DNA of 64,000 bases, taken from the NCBI RefSeq assembly GCF_051192575.1, contig NZ_JBPJSQ010000001.1, positions 211,161-275,160 on the forward strand, read 5' to 3'. Of the stretch, positions 56,909 to 64,000 are shown piece by piece. Below the pieces are notes generated by a model. It worked only from the letters and a program-made list of their open reading frames with translations. It was not told where the DNA came from and searched no databases. The position numbers and the translations under genes were made by a program. The first letter of the stretch is position 1. Each line of letters starts with the position of its first letter. Source of the stretch: Aestuariimicrobium soli. GTDB lineage: Bacteria; Actinomycetota; Actinomycetes; Propionibacteriales; Propionibacteriaceae.

Positions 56909-58405
56909 ATGACGACGACTTTGGTGGACGAGCTCGCGGGAGAGCTGTCATTGGTGTGCGTCGTGCACCATTCCACCGATGAGGCACTCGACACCCTGAC
57001 CCACATTCGCACACTGAAGCGGCAGGCGGCGCTGGCCGAATTCCAGGCGGCGGCCGAGTATGCGGAACTGTCCGGGCGTGAGCTGATGGTCGACGACGAT
57101 GGACGACCTCGACATGGAGCCATGCACGGTGAGCGGCTGGTGCGAATCGCGGGGGAGGGGAGCCCGCTGGTCGCGGAGTTCGCCGCCCTCGAGGTGGGCG
57201 CCGCCATGCGCATGTCGAAGGAGTCGGCCTTCCATCTGATGCGCCATGCCCTGGCCGTGAAGCATCGCCTTCCCGGGGTCTGGTTCCTGGTCAAGAGTCT
57301 TCGGCTCGAGGTGTGGCAGGCCCGTGACATCGCCGACGTCACCGAGGGGTTGACGGCCGATCAGGCCGAGTGGGTCGACGCGCGGCTGGCTCCCACCGCT
57401 ACGGGCATGAGTCACCGCAGACTGTTGCGGCATGCTCGCGCTCTGGTGGCGAAGGCGGTACCGGACGAGGCGACTCGTGACCGGGATGCAGCGCGCCGAG
57501 GGCGGCGGGTGCGGGTCGACGCCACCACCAACGGGGCCACGGCCTTCGTCCTGGCGACCCTCGATGCGGTCGACGCGAAGCACCTCGACGCGCGCCTCAG
57601 CCAGCTGGCAGCCATCCTGAAGACCTGTGGTGACGGCGACGACCTCGACGTGCGCCGATCCAAGGCACTGGGCCTGCTGGCATCGCCCGCGAGAGCTCTG
57701 CAACTGCTGCAGGCGAGCGCCGCGGCGGAGGCGCCGGCGCTCGTCGACGATGGGGCGCTCGACGTGGAGTGCCCCGCTCGTGGGCAGCGTGGGCACACGT
57801 GCGGCACCATCACCGTCGATCCCGAACTGCTGTTGCCGCGGGCCGAACTGGTCGTTCACCTGAGCGACCACACGCTGGAACTGGGGGAGTCGGTCGAACA
57901 GAACCTGATGCGGGCCCGCGATCTCGGCCCGCAATTGGTGGGCTGGGCGCGCGATCTGCTCGGGCATCAGCGGGTGACGCTTCGTCCGGTACTGCAGGTC
58001 GACGCGCTGATGCCGTCGGACGCCTACGAGGTGCCCGAGCGCATGCGCGAGGCGATCACGATGCGCAACCCGGTGAGTGTGTTCCCCTTCTCGACCCGTC
58101 GGGCCAGTAGGTGCGACCTCGACCACACCGTTCCCTATCGGCCACCAGACGATCAGGTGCTCGAGACCGAGGACTGGCTCGATCGCAGGCAACAGAATCT
58201 GCACCAGACTCGAACGGACAATCTGGGGCCGCTGGATCGGAAGGCCCATCGCGCCAAGACCTTCGCCGACTGGCAGGTGTCGCAACCGGTGCCCGGCTGT
58301 TTCCTGTGGACCTCACCGAAGAAGTACCGCTACCTGGTCACGCCCTCGGGCACGATCAGCCTGGGTCGGACTGGTGGTGGCAGGGCAGGGGAGGGATTGC
58401 CGTGA
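56909..58405 (+). CDS. DUF222-HNH endonuclease (13E12-type)
   Basis: A 498-residue protein of the actinobacterial DUF222/HNH family. The N-terminal ~370 residues are the helical DUF222 domain; the C-terminal HNH is seen as ASRCDLDHTVPY (about 405) and TRTDNLGPLDRKAHRAKT (about 435). These genes are multicopy in many actinobacteria and often counted as mobile; biological function is unknown. An alternating coding pattern and the AT-rich upstream do not by themselves show transfer. The stop overlaps the DUF488 GTG (GTGA). Confidence 0.88.
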   Translation: MTTTLVDELAGELSLVCVVHHSTDEALDTLTHIRTLKRQAALAEFQAAAEYAELSGRELMVDDDGRPRHGAMHGERLVRIAGEGSPLVAEFAALEVGAAMRMSKESAFHLMRHALAVKHRLPGVWFLVKSLRLEVWQARDIADVTEGLTADQAEWVDARLAPTATGMSHRRLLRHARALVAKAVPDEATRDRDAARRGRRVRVDATTNGATAFVLATLDAVDAKHLDARLSQLAAILKTCGDGDDLDVRRSKALGLLASPARALQLLQASAAAEAPALVDDGALDVECPARGQRGHTCGTITVDPELLLPRAELVVHLSDHTLELGESVEQNLMRARDLGPQLVGWARDLLGHQRVTLRPVLQVDALMPSDAYEVPERMREAITMRNPVSVFPFSTRRASRCDLDHTVPYRPPDDQVLETEDWLDRRQQNLHQTRTDNLGPLDRKAHRAKTFADWQVSQPVPGCFLWTSPKKYRYLVTPSGTISLGRTGGGRAGEGLP

Positions 58406-58767
58406 CCGAGATCGTGATGTCGCGCGTCTACGACGAGCCGACCCCGGACGACGGCCTGCGCTGGCTGGTCGACCGGCTGTGGCCGAGGGGCATGAGCAAG
58501 GAGCGCGCCGCCCTCGACACCTGGCACAAGGACCTCGCACCGTCCGACGACCTGCGTCGGTGGTTCCACGCCGACCTCGAGGGACGATGGCCCGAGTTCA
58601 CCCGTCGCTACCTGGCCGAGCTGGACGCCAACCCGGCCGCGGACGAGGCGCTGACCGCCCTCGCTGGGCAGCCGAGACTCACGCTGCTCACGGCGGCGCG
58701 CAACCTCGATCGCAGTGAGGTGCCCGTGCTGCGCGACTGGTTGATCAGCCGTTCGGCCAGCGCGTAG
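58402..58767 (+). CDS. DUF488 family protein (YeaO-like)
   Basis: A 121-residue protein with RVYDEPTPDDGLRWLVDRLWPRG and LAPSDDLRRWFHAD, the DUF488/YeaO core. The family's biochemical function is unknown. It is translationally coupled to the HNH gene by a 4-bp overlap. The frame is open further upstream in another reading of the HNH gene; the GTG start gives the usual YeaO length. It overlaps the convergent epimerase gene by 23 bp. Confidence 0.88.
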   Translation: MTEIVMSRVYDEPTPDDGLRWLVDRLWPRGMSKERAALDTWHKDLAPSDDLRRWFHADLEGRWPEFTRRYLAELDANPAADEALTALAGQPRLTLLTAARNLDRSEVPVLRDWLISRSASA

Positions 58768-59533
58768 GGCTGGGCTGTCGGGGGTCCTCCGGCTCGTCCG
58801 AGTGGTCGGTCCAGCGGTCCTTGGGGCGGTAGCCCAGCTCGAGCATGGTGTTGGTGAGGCCCCAGCGGCGGTTCGGGTTGTCGCTGATGGCGTAGTAGAG
58901 GCCGAAGGTGACGTCGGCCTCGATCGCGCACCGCACCACCTGCTCGGTGTCGTCCTCGCTCAGCCACATGGCGCGCAGCAGGTCGGGGTCGCCGGGGTTG
59001 GTGCGGGGGCTGCTCCAGCCGATGCGCAGGGCGATGAAGTCGAGGCCGTGCTCGTCGTGGTAGAACCGGCCGAGCGCCTCACCGAAGATCTTCGAGACCC
59101 CGTACAGCGAGTCGCCCCGGGGGAGCGTCGTCTCGTGCACGGGCCACTCACCGAGTCGGTCGTACATGCCCATTGCGTGGTTGGACGACGCGAACACGAA
59201 CCGGCGCACGCCCGCCTCGCGACTCGCCTCCAGCGCGTTGCGCAGGCCGATGATGTTGGCCTGCAGCACGTCGTCCCAACTGGAATCCGGCGCGGCCGAC
59301 CCGGCCATGTGCACCACGGTGTCGACGCCCTCCATGAGGGCCAGGGTGTCGTCGTAGTCGGTGAGGTCGGCCAGGCGCAGGTCGTCGGGACTGTCGTCGC
59401 GGCGGTGCCGGCCCTGCAGAACCAGGTCGTAGTCGTCGCGCAGGCGCTCGGCGAGCAGGCGACCGATGCCGCCGGTGGCTCCGGTGATCAGGACGCGTCG
59501 AGGGGTCGGGGTGCTGGTCATGTCGCCCATCAT
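58745..59533 (-). CDS. NAD-dependent epimerase/dehydratase family protein (uronate-dehydrogenase-like)
   Basis: A 262-residue extended SDR. The nucleotide loop is VLITGATGGIGRLL near residue 14, VVHMAGSAAPD near 72, and the catalytic YGVSK near 143. The sequence layout, with FASSNHAMGMY and RIGWSSPRTNPGD, resembles hexuronate dehydrogenases. The ATG at 59533 is used; an ATG 12 nt downstream is preceded by CATGAT at leaderless spacing and could be the true start. Substrate not established. Confidence 0.82.
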   Translation of the reverse strand: MMGDMTSTPTPRRVLITGATGGIGRLLAERLRDDYDLVLQGRHRRDDSPDDLRLADLTDYDDTLALMEGVDTVVHMAGSAAPDSSWDDVLQANIIGLRNALEASREAGVRRFVFASSNHAMGMYDRLGEWPVHETTLPRGDSLYGVSKIFGEALGRFYHDEHGLDFIALRIGWSSPRTNPGDPDLLRAMWLSEDDTEQVVRCAIEADVTFGLYYAISDNPNRRWGLTNTMLELGYRPKDRWTDHSDEPEDPRQPSPTRWPNG

Positions 59534-59579
59534 GGCCGATCCGGGGTCGCCGGACGGGAGGTCGGTCTCACGGGGCTGG

Positions 59580-60161
59580 TCACACGGGAGTCAGGGGAAG
59601 GAGTGGCTCCGGAGGCAGGGTCACCTCGATCGGGTCACCCGTCGCCACGATGCCCCCGCGGGAGACGATGCCCATCACGCCCGCCAGCCGGACGACCTCG
59701 CCGTCGTCCGTGGTGGTGAGCACCTGCTTCAGCAGCCCGGGCTGGAAGTCGTTGATCTGGTTGCAGGGGTTCCGCAGGCCGGTCACGGTGATCACGGCCT
59801 CGCCGATCGTGAGCCTCGTCCCCACCGGCAGGCCGAGCAGGTCGAGACCCTGAGTCGTGATGTTCTCCCCGAGGTCACCGGGACGAACCTCGTGCCCGAC
59901 CAGCGCGAGCTGGTCGAAGAGTTCTTGGTGCATCAGGTGCACCTGGCGAAGGTTGGGCGTGGACGGGTTCTTCGCGACCCGGGACCGGTGCTTGACCGAG
60001 ACACCGGCGTGCGCGTCGCCCTCGACCCCGATGCCCTCGACCAGGGTGACCTGCTCGAGGGTCTGCTTGCTGAAGGAGTGGGACGGGCTGCGGTGCACGG
60101 CCCTGACCGTGGGTGGTGCGACTGTGTCTGTCCCGGCGGTGTCGGTCATGTCGTCCATCAT
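59580..60161 (-). CDS. MOSC domain-containing protein
   Basis: A 193-residue stand-alone MOSC protein. Landmarks are SHSFSKQT near residue 27, VEGDAHAG near 48, RQVHLMHQELFDQL, and GDLGENITTQGLDLL. MOSC proteins are linked to molybdenum cofactor sulfur transfer. The expected cysteine is present in RNPCNQINDFQPG near 142. The ATG at 60161 overlaps the lysoplasmalogenase stop (ATGA), which is preferred; an ATG four codons downstream is possible. Confidence 0.87.
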   Translation of the reverse strand: MMDDMTDTAGTDTVAPPTVRAVHRSPSHSFSKQTLEQVTLVEGIGVEGDAHAGVSVKHRSRVAKNPSTPNLRQVHLMHQELFDQLALVGHEVRPGDLGENITTQGLDLLGLPVGTRLTIGEAVITVTGLRNPCNQINDFQPGLLKQVLTTTDDGEVVRLAGVMGIVSRGGIVATGDPIEVTLPPEPLLPLTPV

Positions 60162-60823
60162 GGCCGACGGAGACGCCGCAGCACGGCCAGCAGGATGAGC
60201 AGGCACGCCGCCCCGTAGGTGCCCATGATGGCCACCGGCACCGCCGCACCGTGCCAGCCGCGGAAGGCCTGCAGCGCGATCAGGGAGTCGGAGACCATGA
60301 ACAGGATTCCGCCCAGGGTGGCCAGCCGGTGCACGCCCGTGGCGAGGACGGCCATCAGCGTGAGCACGAGTCCGTAGACGAGGATCGGCACCCGCAGTGC
60401 CCCGGCCCCGGACCAGACGGCGGCCATCAACACCACGTAGGCCACGACGTAGGCCGCCAGCGAGGGGAGTGCGCCGGGGCGTCCGAGCAGGCTGGCTCGT
60501 CGCAGCGGCCAGAACGCCCAGCAGAACGCGAGGTGTCCGCACAGGAACGCGCCCACCATCACCAGGAAAGCGAGGTCGTCTGGGACGAACCCCGGCAGCA
60601 GGTCACCGAGCCACGACAACAGCAGCCCCGCGAGGGTGCCGCGGCGCAGGCGGGGCAGGGGGGCGTCCGGGGTGGTGGGGGAGAGTAGGAGGGCCACGAC
60701 GAGGCAGGGGATCATCAGGTTCTGGCTCCACTCCGAGACGAGGTGGGCGCCGGCGGCGAGTGAGATGAGGTTGGTCAGCGTGGCGAGGACGAAGGCCACG
60801 ATGGCGATGCGGGCCCCGGTCAT
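60158..60823 (-). CDS. Lysoplasmalogenase (YhhN family)
   Basis: A 221-residue integral membrane protein with eight hydrophobic segments. WLGDLLPGFVPDDLAFLVMVGAF near residue 74 and FMVSDSLIAL near 178 are the conserved aspartate-bearing motifs of the YhhN/TMEM86 family, which hydrolyses vinyl-ether lysolipids. Plasmalogens occur in some propionibacteria, so the activity is plausible. The gene starts 4 nt after the GNAT stop and overlaps the MOSC start by 4 bp, so the three form an operon. Confidence 0.85.
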   Translation of the reverse strand: MTGARIAIVAFVLATLTNLISLAAGAHLVSEWSQNLMIPCLVVALLLSPTTPDAPLPRLRRGTLAGLLLSWLGDLLPGFVPDDLAFLVMVGAFLCGHLAFCWAFWPLRRASLLGRPGALPSLAAYVVAYVVLMAAVWSGAGALRVPILVYGLVLTLMAVLATGVHRLATLGGILFMVSDSLIALQAFRGWHGAAVPVAIMGTYGAACLLILLAVLRRLRRP

Positions 60824-60827
60824 GCGC

Positions 60828-61421
60828 TCATGCCTCAGCCACCGATGCGGCAACGCTGCGCCGCATGACCGTGTTCTTCAACCCCTTGGCGCGGATGAAC
60901 TCGAACCCCGCCTGCTCGTACATGGCACGGGTGCCGTTGTAGACGAAGGAGTTGTTCATGCGCTTCTCGCCGACCTCGTGGGGGTATCCCTCGACGATGC
61001 CGCCACCCTGCTGGGCGATCAGGTCGAGGGCGCCGTCGAGCGCGATCCGCGCGAAGCCCTGTCGGCGGTGCGCCTTGTCGACGAAGATGCAGGTCACGCG
61101 GTAGTCGGGCAGCAGGTCCGCCTCGGCGAGGTACTGCTTGCTGTGGTGCAGGTTCGGCAGCTCCGCGGGTGGGCCGAACTCGGCCCAGGCGACGGCCTCG
61201 TCTGCGATCATCACGAGGGCGGCGTGGGCTCGTCCGGCCTCGACGAGCGACTTCTTGTAGGCCCGACTGCCCTCGTAACCCGGTGCGCGATCCTCGCAGG
61301 ACGGGTGGAAATAGGTGCACCAGCAGCCCCCGAAGATGCCGTTGTGACGCTCGACCATGGCCTCGAACGCTGGCCACGTGTCGGGCGTCAGCGGCCGGAT
61401 GACGTGTGAGGTGGACTCCAT
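60828..61421 (-). CDS. GNAT-family acetyltransferase
   Basis: A 197-residue N-acetyltransferase. The acetyl-CoA loop is VDKAHRRQGFARIAL near residue 120 and the N-terminus is STSHVIRPLTPDTW. Cysteine-rich GGCWCTYFHPSCED near 35 is a distinctive feature of this subgroup. Acceptor unknown. TAGCAT on the minus strand lies 7 nt before the ATG at 61421, so it is leaderless. It is divergent from the DUF1851 gene over a shared promoter core. Confidence 0.85.
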   Translation of the reverse strand: MESTSHVIRPLTPDTWPAFEAMVERHNGIFGGCWCTYFHPSCEDRAPGYEGSRAYKKSLVEAGRAHAALVMIADEAVAWAEFGPPAELPNLHHSKQYLAEADLLPDYRVTCIFVDKAHRRQGFARIALDGALDLIAQQGGGIVEGYPHEVGEKRMNNSFVYNGTRAMYEQAGFEFIRAKGLKNTVMRRSVAASVAEA

Positions 61422-61428
61422 GGGGGTG

Positions 61429-61438
61429 ATGCTAGGCA
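61429..61438. promoter_or_regulatory. Shared bidirectional -10 core between GNAT and DUF1851 genes
   Basis: ATGCTAGGCA contains TAGCAT on the minus strand (61429-61434) and TAGGCA on the plus strand (61433-61438), sharing the palindromic CTAG. The minus element is placed 7 nt from the GNAT ATG. The plus element lies 8 nt before a TTG at 61447. Confidence 0.4.
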
Positions 61439-61914
61439 GCGCGGAGTTGATCAGGCAGTTCTCGCCCGAAACATTCGCGCGCGGTTTGGACGACTGGGCC
61501 TGGGTGCTCGGGGACCAGGACCTGACGCCCGTGGCCGCGTCGATCTTCGGCGACGTCTTCCTGCAGGGGGCCGACGGCGTGTGGTTCCTGGACACGCTCG
61601 AGGCCACCCTCACGCGGCAGTGGCCCAATATGGCGACCTTGCAGGAGGTGCTGAACACCGCCGAGGGGCAGGACCAGTTCCTGCTCGGAGGGCTCGCCAT
61701 GGCGGCCCAGCGGGGCGGGCTGGTGCCCGGCCCGGTACAGGTGCTCACCTTCGCCGTGCACCCGCAGATCGGGGGAGCGTTGACACCGGAGAAGGTCGAG
61801 GTCATGGACTACGTGGTCGCCTCGTCGATCACCGGGCAGCTGCTGCGTCAGGTGTCCCAGATGGCCCCTGGCACGACGATCTCGGGGTTCACGGTCGCTG
61901 AGGACGAGGGATGA
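61429..61914 (+). CDS. DUF1851 / GAD-like domain protein
   Basis: A 161-residue protein. IFGDVFLQGADGVWFLDTLEATL near residue 40 matches the conserved block of the DUF1851/T6SS immunity (Tdi1-like) superfamily. PEKVEVMDYVVASSITGQL near the C-terminus is also conserved. No type VI secretion genes are present; in actinobacteria it is an orphan of unknown role. Starts at 61429 (ATG), 61420 (ATG) or 61447 (TTG) are all possible; 61429 is a compromise. The stop overlaps the next ATG (ATGA). Confidence 0.7.
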   Translation: MLGSAELIRQFSPETFARGLDDWAWVLGDQDLTPVAASIFGDVFLQGADGVWFLDTLEATLTRQWPNMATLQEVLNTAEGQDQFLLGGLAMAAQRGGLVPGPVQVLTFAVHPQIGGALTPEKVEVMDYVVASSITGQLLRQVSQMAPGTTISGFTVAEDEG

Positions 61915-63107
61915 CGCTTCGGCTCGAGGCGGTCACCTTAGACGTGGACGACGTCGCTCCGATGTCGGCCTTCTGGGCAGACCTGCTGGGGCGTGAGGTG
62001 GTGCACGACGCCGGGGGAGAGCTGTTGCCTGGCGACGGCACCCAGGTGGGACTGCGGTTCGTCACAGAGCCCGGCGCTCAGATCGGACGACCTCAACTCC
62101 ACCTGCATCTGACCAGCGCCGATGCCGATCAGCAGCAAAACACCGTGTCTCGAGTGCTCGCACTCGGTGGTCGTCATCGCGACGTCGGACAGTCGCCGGA
62201 CGAACCCTTCGTGGTCATGGCTGATCCGGCAGGCAATGAGCTCTGCGTGATCGAGGCCGGCAACCGCTGGCTTGCCGGAACGGGCTTCCTCGGCGAGGTC
62301 ACGTGCAACGGGGGACCGGAGGTCGGGCGATTCTGGAGCGCCGTGCTGGGCTGGCCGCTGGTGCTGGACGCCGAGGGGCAGACCGCGATCCAGTTGCCCG
62401 CGGGCGGCACGACGCTGTCGTGGGACGCCTGGGACGAGTCACCGGCGGACGAGCCGGCGACGCGGAGTCGCCAACGCTTCCGGTTGTTGTCGGACGCGCC
62501 GGCCGCCGATCTGGACCGACTGACCTCCTTGGGTGCGCGGCTGATCGAACGCGGCAGTGACACGACGGAGTGGGTTGCCCCGGGCGGGCTGGTGTTCCAC
62601 TGCCAGCTGACAGGGGAGACGTGGACTAGCCTCGCCGGGGTGATCACCTATGTTTTGGGCGCACCAGGAGCTGGCAAGAGCACGGTGGTGCCGAGGCTGC
62701 GCGAGCTGCTGTCCGGTCGGGTGGTCCTCGATTGGGACGCCCTGATGGCTCCCGCGGGTGCACTTGCTGGCGCGCCCATCCCACAGACGCCGTCGACTTG
62801 GGATGCGTACGGACGGCTCGTCCGCGCCGTGGTCGACCTGGTGGCACCCGCCGAGGTCGTGTTGTTGGGCGTCTGCACCCCGGAAGAACTCGCGGACTGG
62901 CCCCACGGACGCTGGGTGCTGCTCGACTGCGACGACGAGGTACGACGCGAACGCCTGGTGGCGCGCCGCGAACCTTACGACATCGAGGAGGTGCTCGTCG
63001 ACGCGGCCAGCTATCGCCAGCTTGGTCTGCCGGTCATTGACTCGACACACCTCACGACGGACGAGGTCGCCGCCGCCTTGGCGTCGTTCGTCCGCAGCAA
63101 GCTCTGA
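61911..63107 (+). CDS. Fused VOC-domain pair and P-loop kinase-like ORF
   Basis: A 398-residue ORF in two parts. Residues 1-~240 are two VOC modules (TLRLEAVTLDVDDVAPMSAFW; then GEVTCNGGPEVGRFWSAVLGW). From residue 244, ITYVLGAPGAGKSTVVPRL is a Walker A start, as in small shikimate-kinase-like proteins, followed by LDWDALMAPAG. TAGCCT-N7-GTG at 62627-62642 could begin the second part alone. It may be a true fusion or two genes joined by stop loss. The start overlaps DUF1851 by ATGA. Confidence 0.75.
   Translation: MTLRLEAVTLDVDDVAPMSAFWADLLGREVVHDAGGELLPGDGTQVGLRFVTEPGAQIGRPQLHLHLTSADADQQQNTVSRVLALGGRHRDVGQSPDEPFVVMADPAGNELCVIEAGNRWLAGTGFLGEVTCNGGPEVGRFWSAVLGWPLVLDAEGQTAIQLPAGGTTLSWDAWDESPADEPATRSRQRFRLLSDAPAADLDRLTSLGARLIERGSDTTEWVAPGGLVFHCQLTGETWTSLAGVITYVLGAPGAGKSTVVPRLRELLSGRVVLDWDALMAPAGALAGAPIPQTPSTWDAYGRLVRAVVDLVAPAEVVLLGVCTPEELADWPHGRWVLLDCDDEVRRERLVARREPYDIEEVLVDAASYRQLGLPVIDSTHLTTDEVAAALASFVRSKL
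62627..62632 (+). promoter_or_regulatory. Internal leaderless -10 (TAGCCT) before the P-loop domain
   Basis: TAGCCT lies 7 nt before an in-frame GTG at 62640, at the boundary between VOC and P-loop sequence, matching the leaderless pattern of other genes here. Confidence 0.5.
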
Positions 63108-63855
63108 CCAACGAGGCAGGTGCCCGATCCCATGAGAGACGGATAGGCTGAACAGAGTTGTGGCCATGTTTTGCGGTACAGCAACACGGCAAGTTGTTCG
63201 TGAGATCTGGCCAATCCAGAGCGGCTCCGAACAGCGCCGTCACCAAGGTGCGTGGGGTGGGGCCTACGCCGAGCAGGTCGACCAGCACGCGCCGTCGGTT
63301 ATTCGTCCAGGCGGGATCGGGGTCGGGCACGATCACGTCGAGGCCCCCGTCGGCGACCAGCTGCAGCCACCTGATCCGAGACCAGACCGCCGCCCGGTAC
63401 CAGCGGTCGTAGACCCGGTCCGACGCCTCGGACGCCTGCTCCCAGCCGTCGGTCGCCGGAGCCCATGCTGGCGGCTGCTCGTCCGCCGCCCGGGCCGTGA
63501 AGGTCAGGTCCCAGGGCGCGAACATCCAGCCCAGCTCGGCCTCGACTCCATCGGTGGTGACTCTGGTGTGTTCCGGCGCGCCGGCCCGGGCCCATCCGTC
63601 GCGGGGCATGACCATCACGTGCCCGACCACGGCGCCACCGTGCAGCACCACCAGGTGAAGGTTCGAACCGGTGGCAGGGTCGAGGGCGGACGCCAGCTCG
63701 AACGGCGAGCTCGGCGACCAGCCCAGCCGCTGCTGCACCCGGGGATCGCTCTCGAACGCCCACATGGCGGCCAGGTCGACCGGCTCGTAGGGGCGCACCT
63801 GAAGCCTCTCCGTGACGATCGGCCAGTGCCCCATCTGCCCGACGATGGTCGTCAC
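63052..63855 (-). CDS. GNAT-like N-terminal protein, uncertain 3' end
   Basis: The first ~110 residues read like a GNAT acetyltransferase (VTERLQVRPYEPVDLAAMW, then VGHVMVMPRDGW). The rest, with AVWSRIRWLQLVADGGLDVIV, is not recognised, and the final ~50 residues run antisense into the kinase-like gene and are unlikely to be real. GTG at 63855 or ATG about 20 nt downstream may be the start. Reading quality near the contig end is doubtful, so frame errors are possible. Confidence 0.45.
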   Translation of the reverse strand: MTTIVGQMGHWPIVTERLQVRPYEPVDLAAMWAFESDPRVQQRLGWSPSSPFELASALDPATGSNLHLVVLHGGAVVGHVMVMPRDGWARAGAPEHTRVTTDGVEAELGWMFAPWDLTFTARAADEQPPAWAPATDGWEQASEASDRVYDRWYRAAVWSRIRWLQLVADGGLDVIVPDPDPAWTNNRRRVLVDLLGVGPTPRTLVTALFGAALDWPDLTNNLPCCCTAKHGHNSVQPIRLSWDRAPASLVRACCGRTTPRRRRPRPS

Positions 63856-63938
63856 TGCTGCGACGGGCAGCGATGATCCGGCACATGTGAACAGAGGCCT
63901 CCGGGCCTTGGCCGGTCGGGCACAACGGGCGGCGATCG

Positions 63939-64000
63939 CCCCCCCCCCCCCCCCCTGGCGAACGCCCCCCCCCCCCCCCCAAAAAACCCCCCCCCCCCCA
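63939..64000. other. Terminal homopolymer runs, probable assembly artefact
   Basis: C17 at 63939-63955, C16 at 63965-63980, A6, then C13 to 63999. Runs like this do not resemble natural sequence of this genome and are most simply a sequencing or assembly end artefact. Confidence 0.8.

Noticed and set aside
61429..61914. Type VI secretion immunity gene
   Set aside because: The domain matches DUF1851, but there are no T6SS or toxin genes, and actinobacteria generally lack the system.
63160..63876. Long plus-strand ORF opposite the GNAT-like gene
   Set aside because: No recognisable domain; its residues follow the shadow of the minus-strand frame, which has clear GNAT sequence at its start.
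63299..63982. ORF with poly-glycine start reaching into the C-runs
   Set aside because: It begins in the terminal homopolymers, which are probably artefact, and shadows the GNAT-like gene in another frame.

Overview
The window is about 64 kb of very GC-rich DNA, densely packed with genes, from an actinobacterium. Two blocks are laid out as in mycobacteria: thrS, HIT, pgsA1, acyltransferase, pimA (Rv2614c-Rv2610c order), followed at once by pgsA2, DUF881, sbp, DUF881, gcvH, garA, ftsR, bifunctional nuclease, MerR, gcvP (Rv1822-Rv1832 order). A phosphofructokinase with PPi-type active-site motifs (GGDDT, PKTIDND), together with a phosphoketolase, points to Propionibacteriaceae or a close relative. 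The species cannot be named from the sequence alone.

Layout. 1-3597: phosphatidylinositol and PIM lipid biosynthesis operon. 3595-13038: second lipid synthase, division-associated membrane genes, glycine cleavage (gcvH, gcvP), FHA signalling protein and two MerR regulators, ending in a YihY membrane protein. 13041-18139 (minus): RND exporter, PPi-phosphofructokinase, TetR regulator. 18234-27138: small accessory genes, a sulfatase, a very large secreted phosphodiester glycosidase fused to a calcineurin-type phosphatase, a rhomboid protease and a SatD-like pair. 27171-33261: ring-opening dioxygenase, VOC protein, and an arabinoside uptake/degradation operon (GH51 plus ABC importer) behind a LacI-type operator. 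33251-42490: PAC2 protein, folD, and the RDD / SpoIIM / DUF58 / MoxR / DUF4350 / DUF4129 cluster, arranged much like Rv3691-Rv3695. 42557-53349: DUF937, two MFS transporters, phosphoketolase, topoisomerase IB, an SDR and a large GH63-like glucosidase. 53360-63855: DNA-glycosylase pseudogene, MarR-MFS operon, aminoglycoside-phosphotransferase-like kinase, DUF222-HNH nuclease, DUF488, epimerase, MOSC, lysoplasmalogenase, GNAT, DUF1851, and a VOC/P-loop fused ORF. The last ~60 bases are homopolymer runs that look like assembly artefact.

Two features run through the whole window. First, more than 20 genes have a -10-like hexamer (mostly TAGNNT) 6-7 nt before the start codon and no Shine-Dalgarno sequence, so they are probably leaderless; this pattern decides several starts (pgsA2, folD, SpoIIM, MFS, GH63-like). 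Second, convergent genes almost always abut or overlap (gaps of -56 to +42 bp), leaving no room for ordinary intrinsic terminators. No rRNA, tRNA, CRISPR, insertion sequence or prophage was seen.
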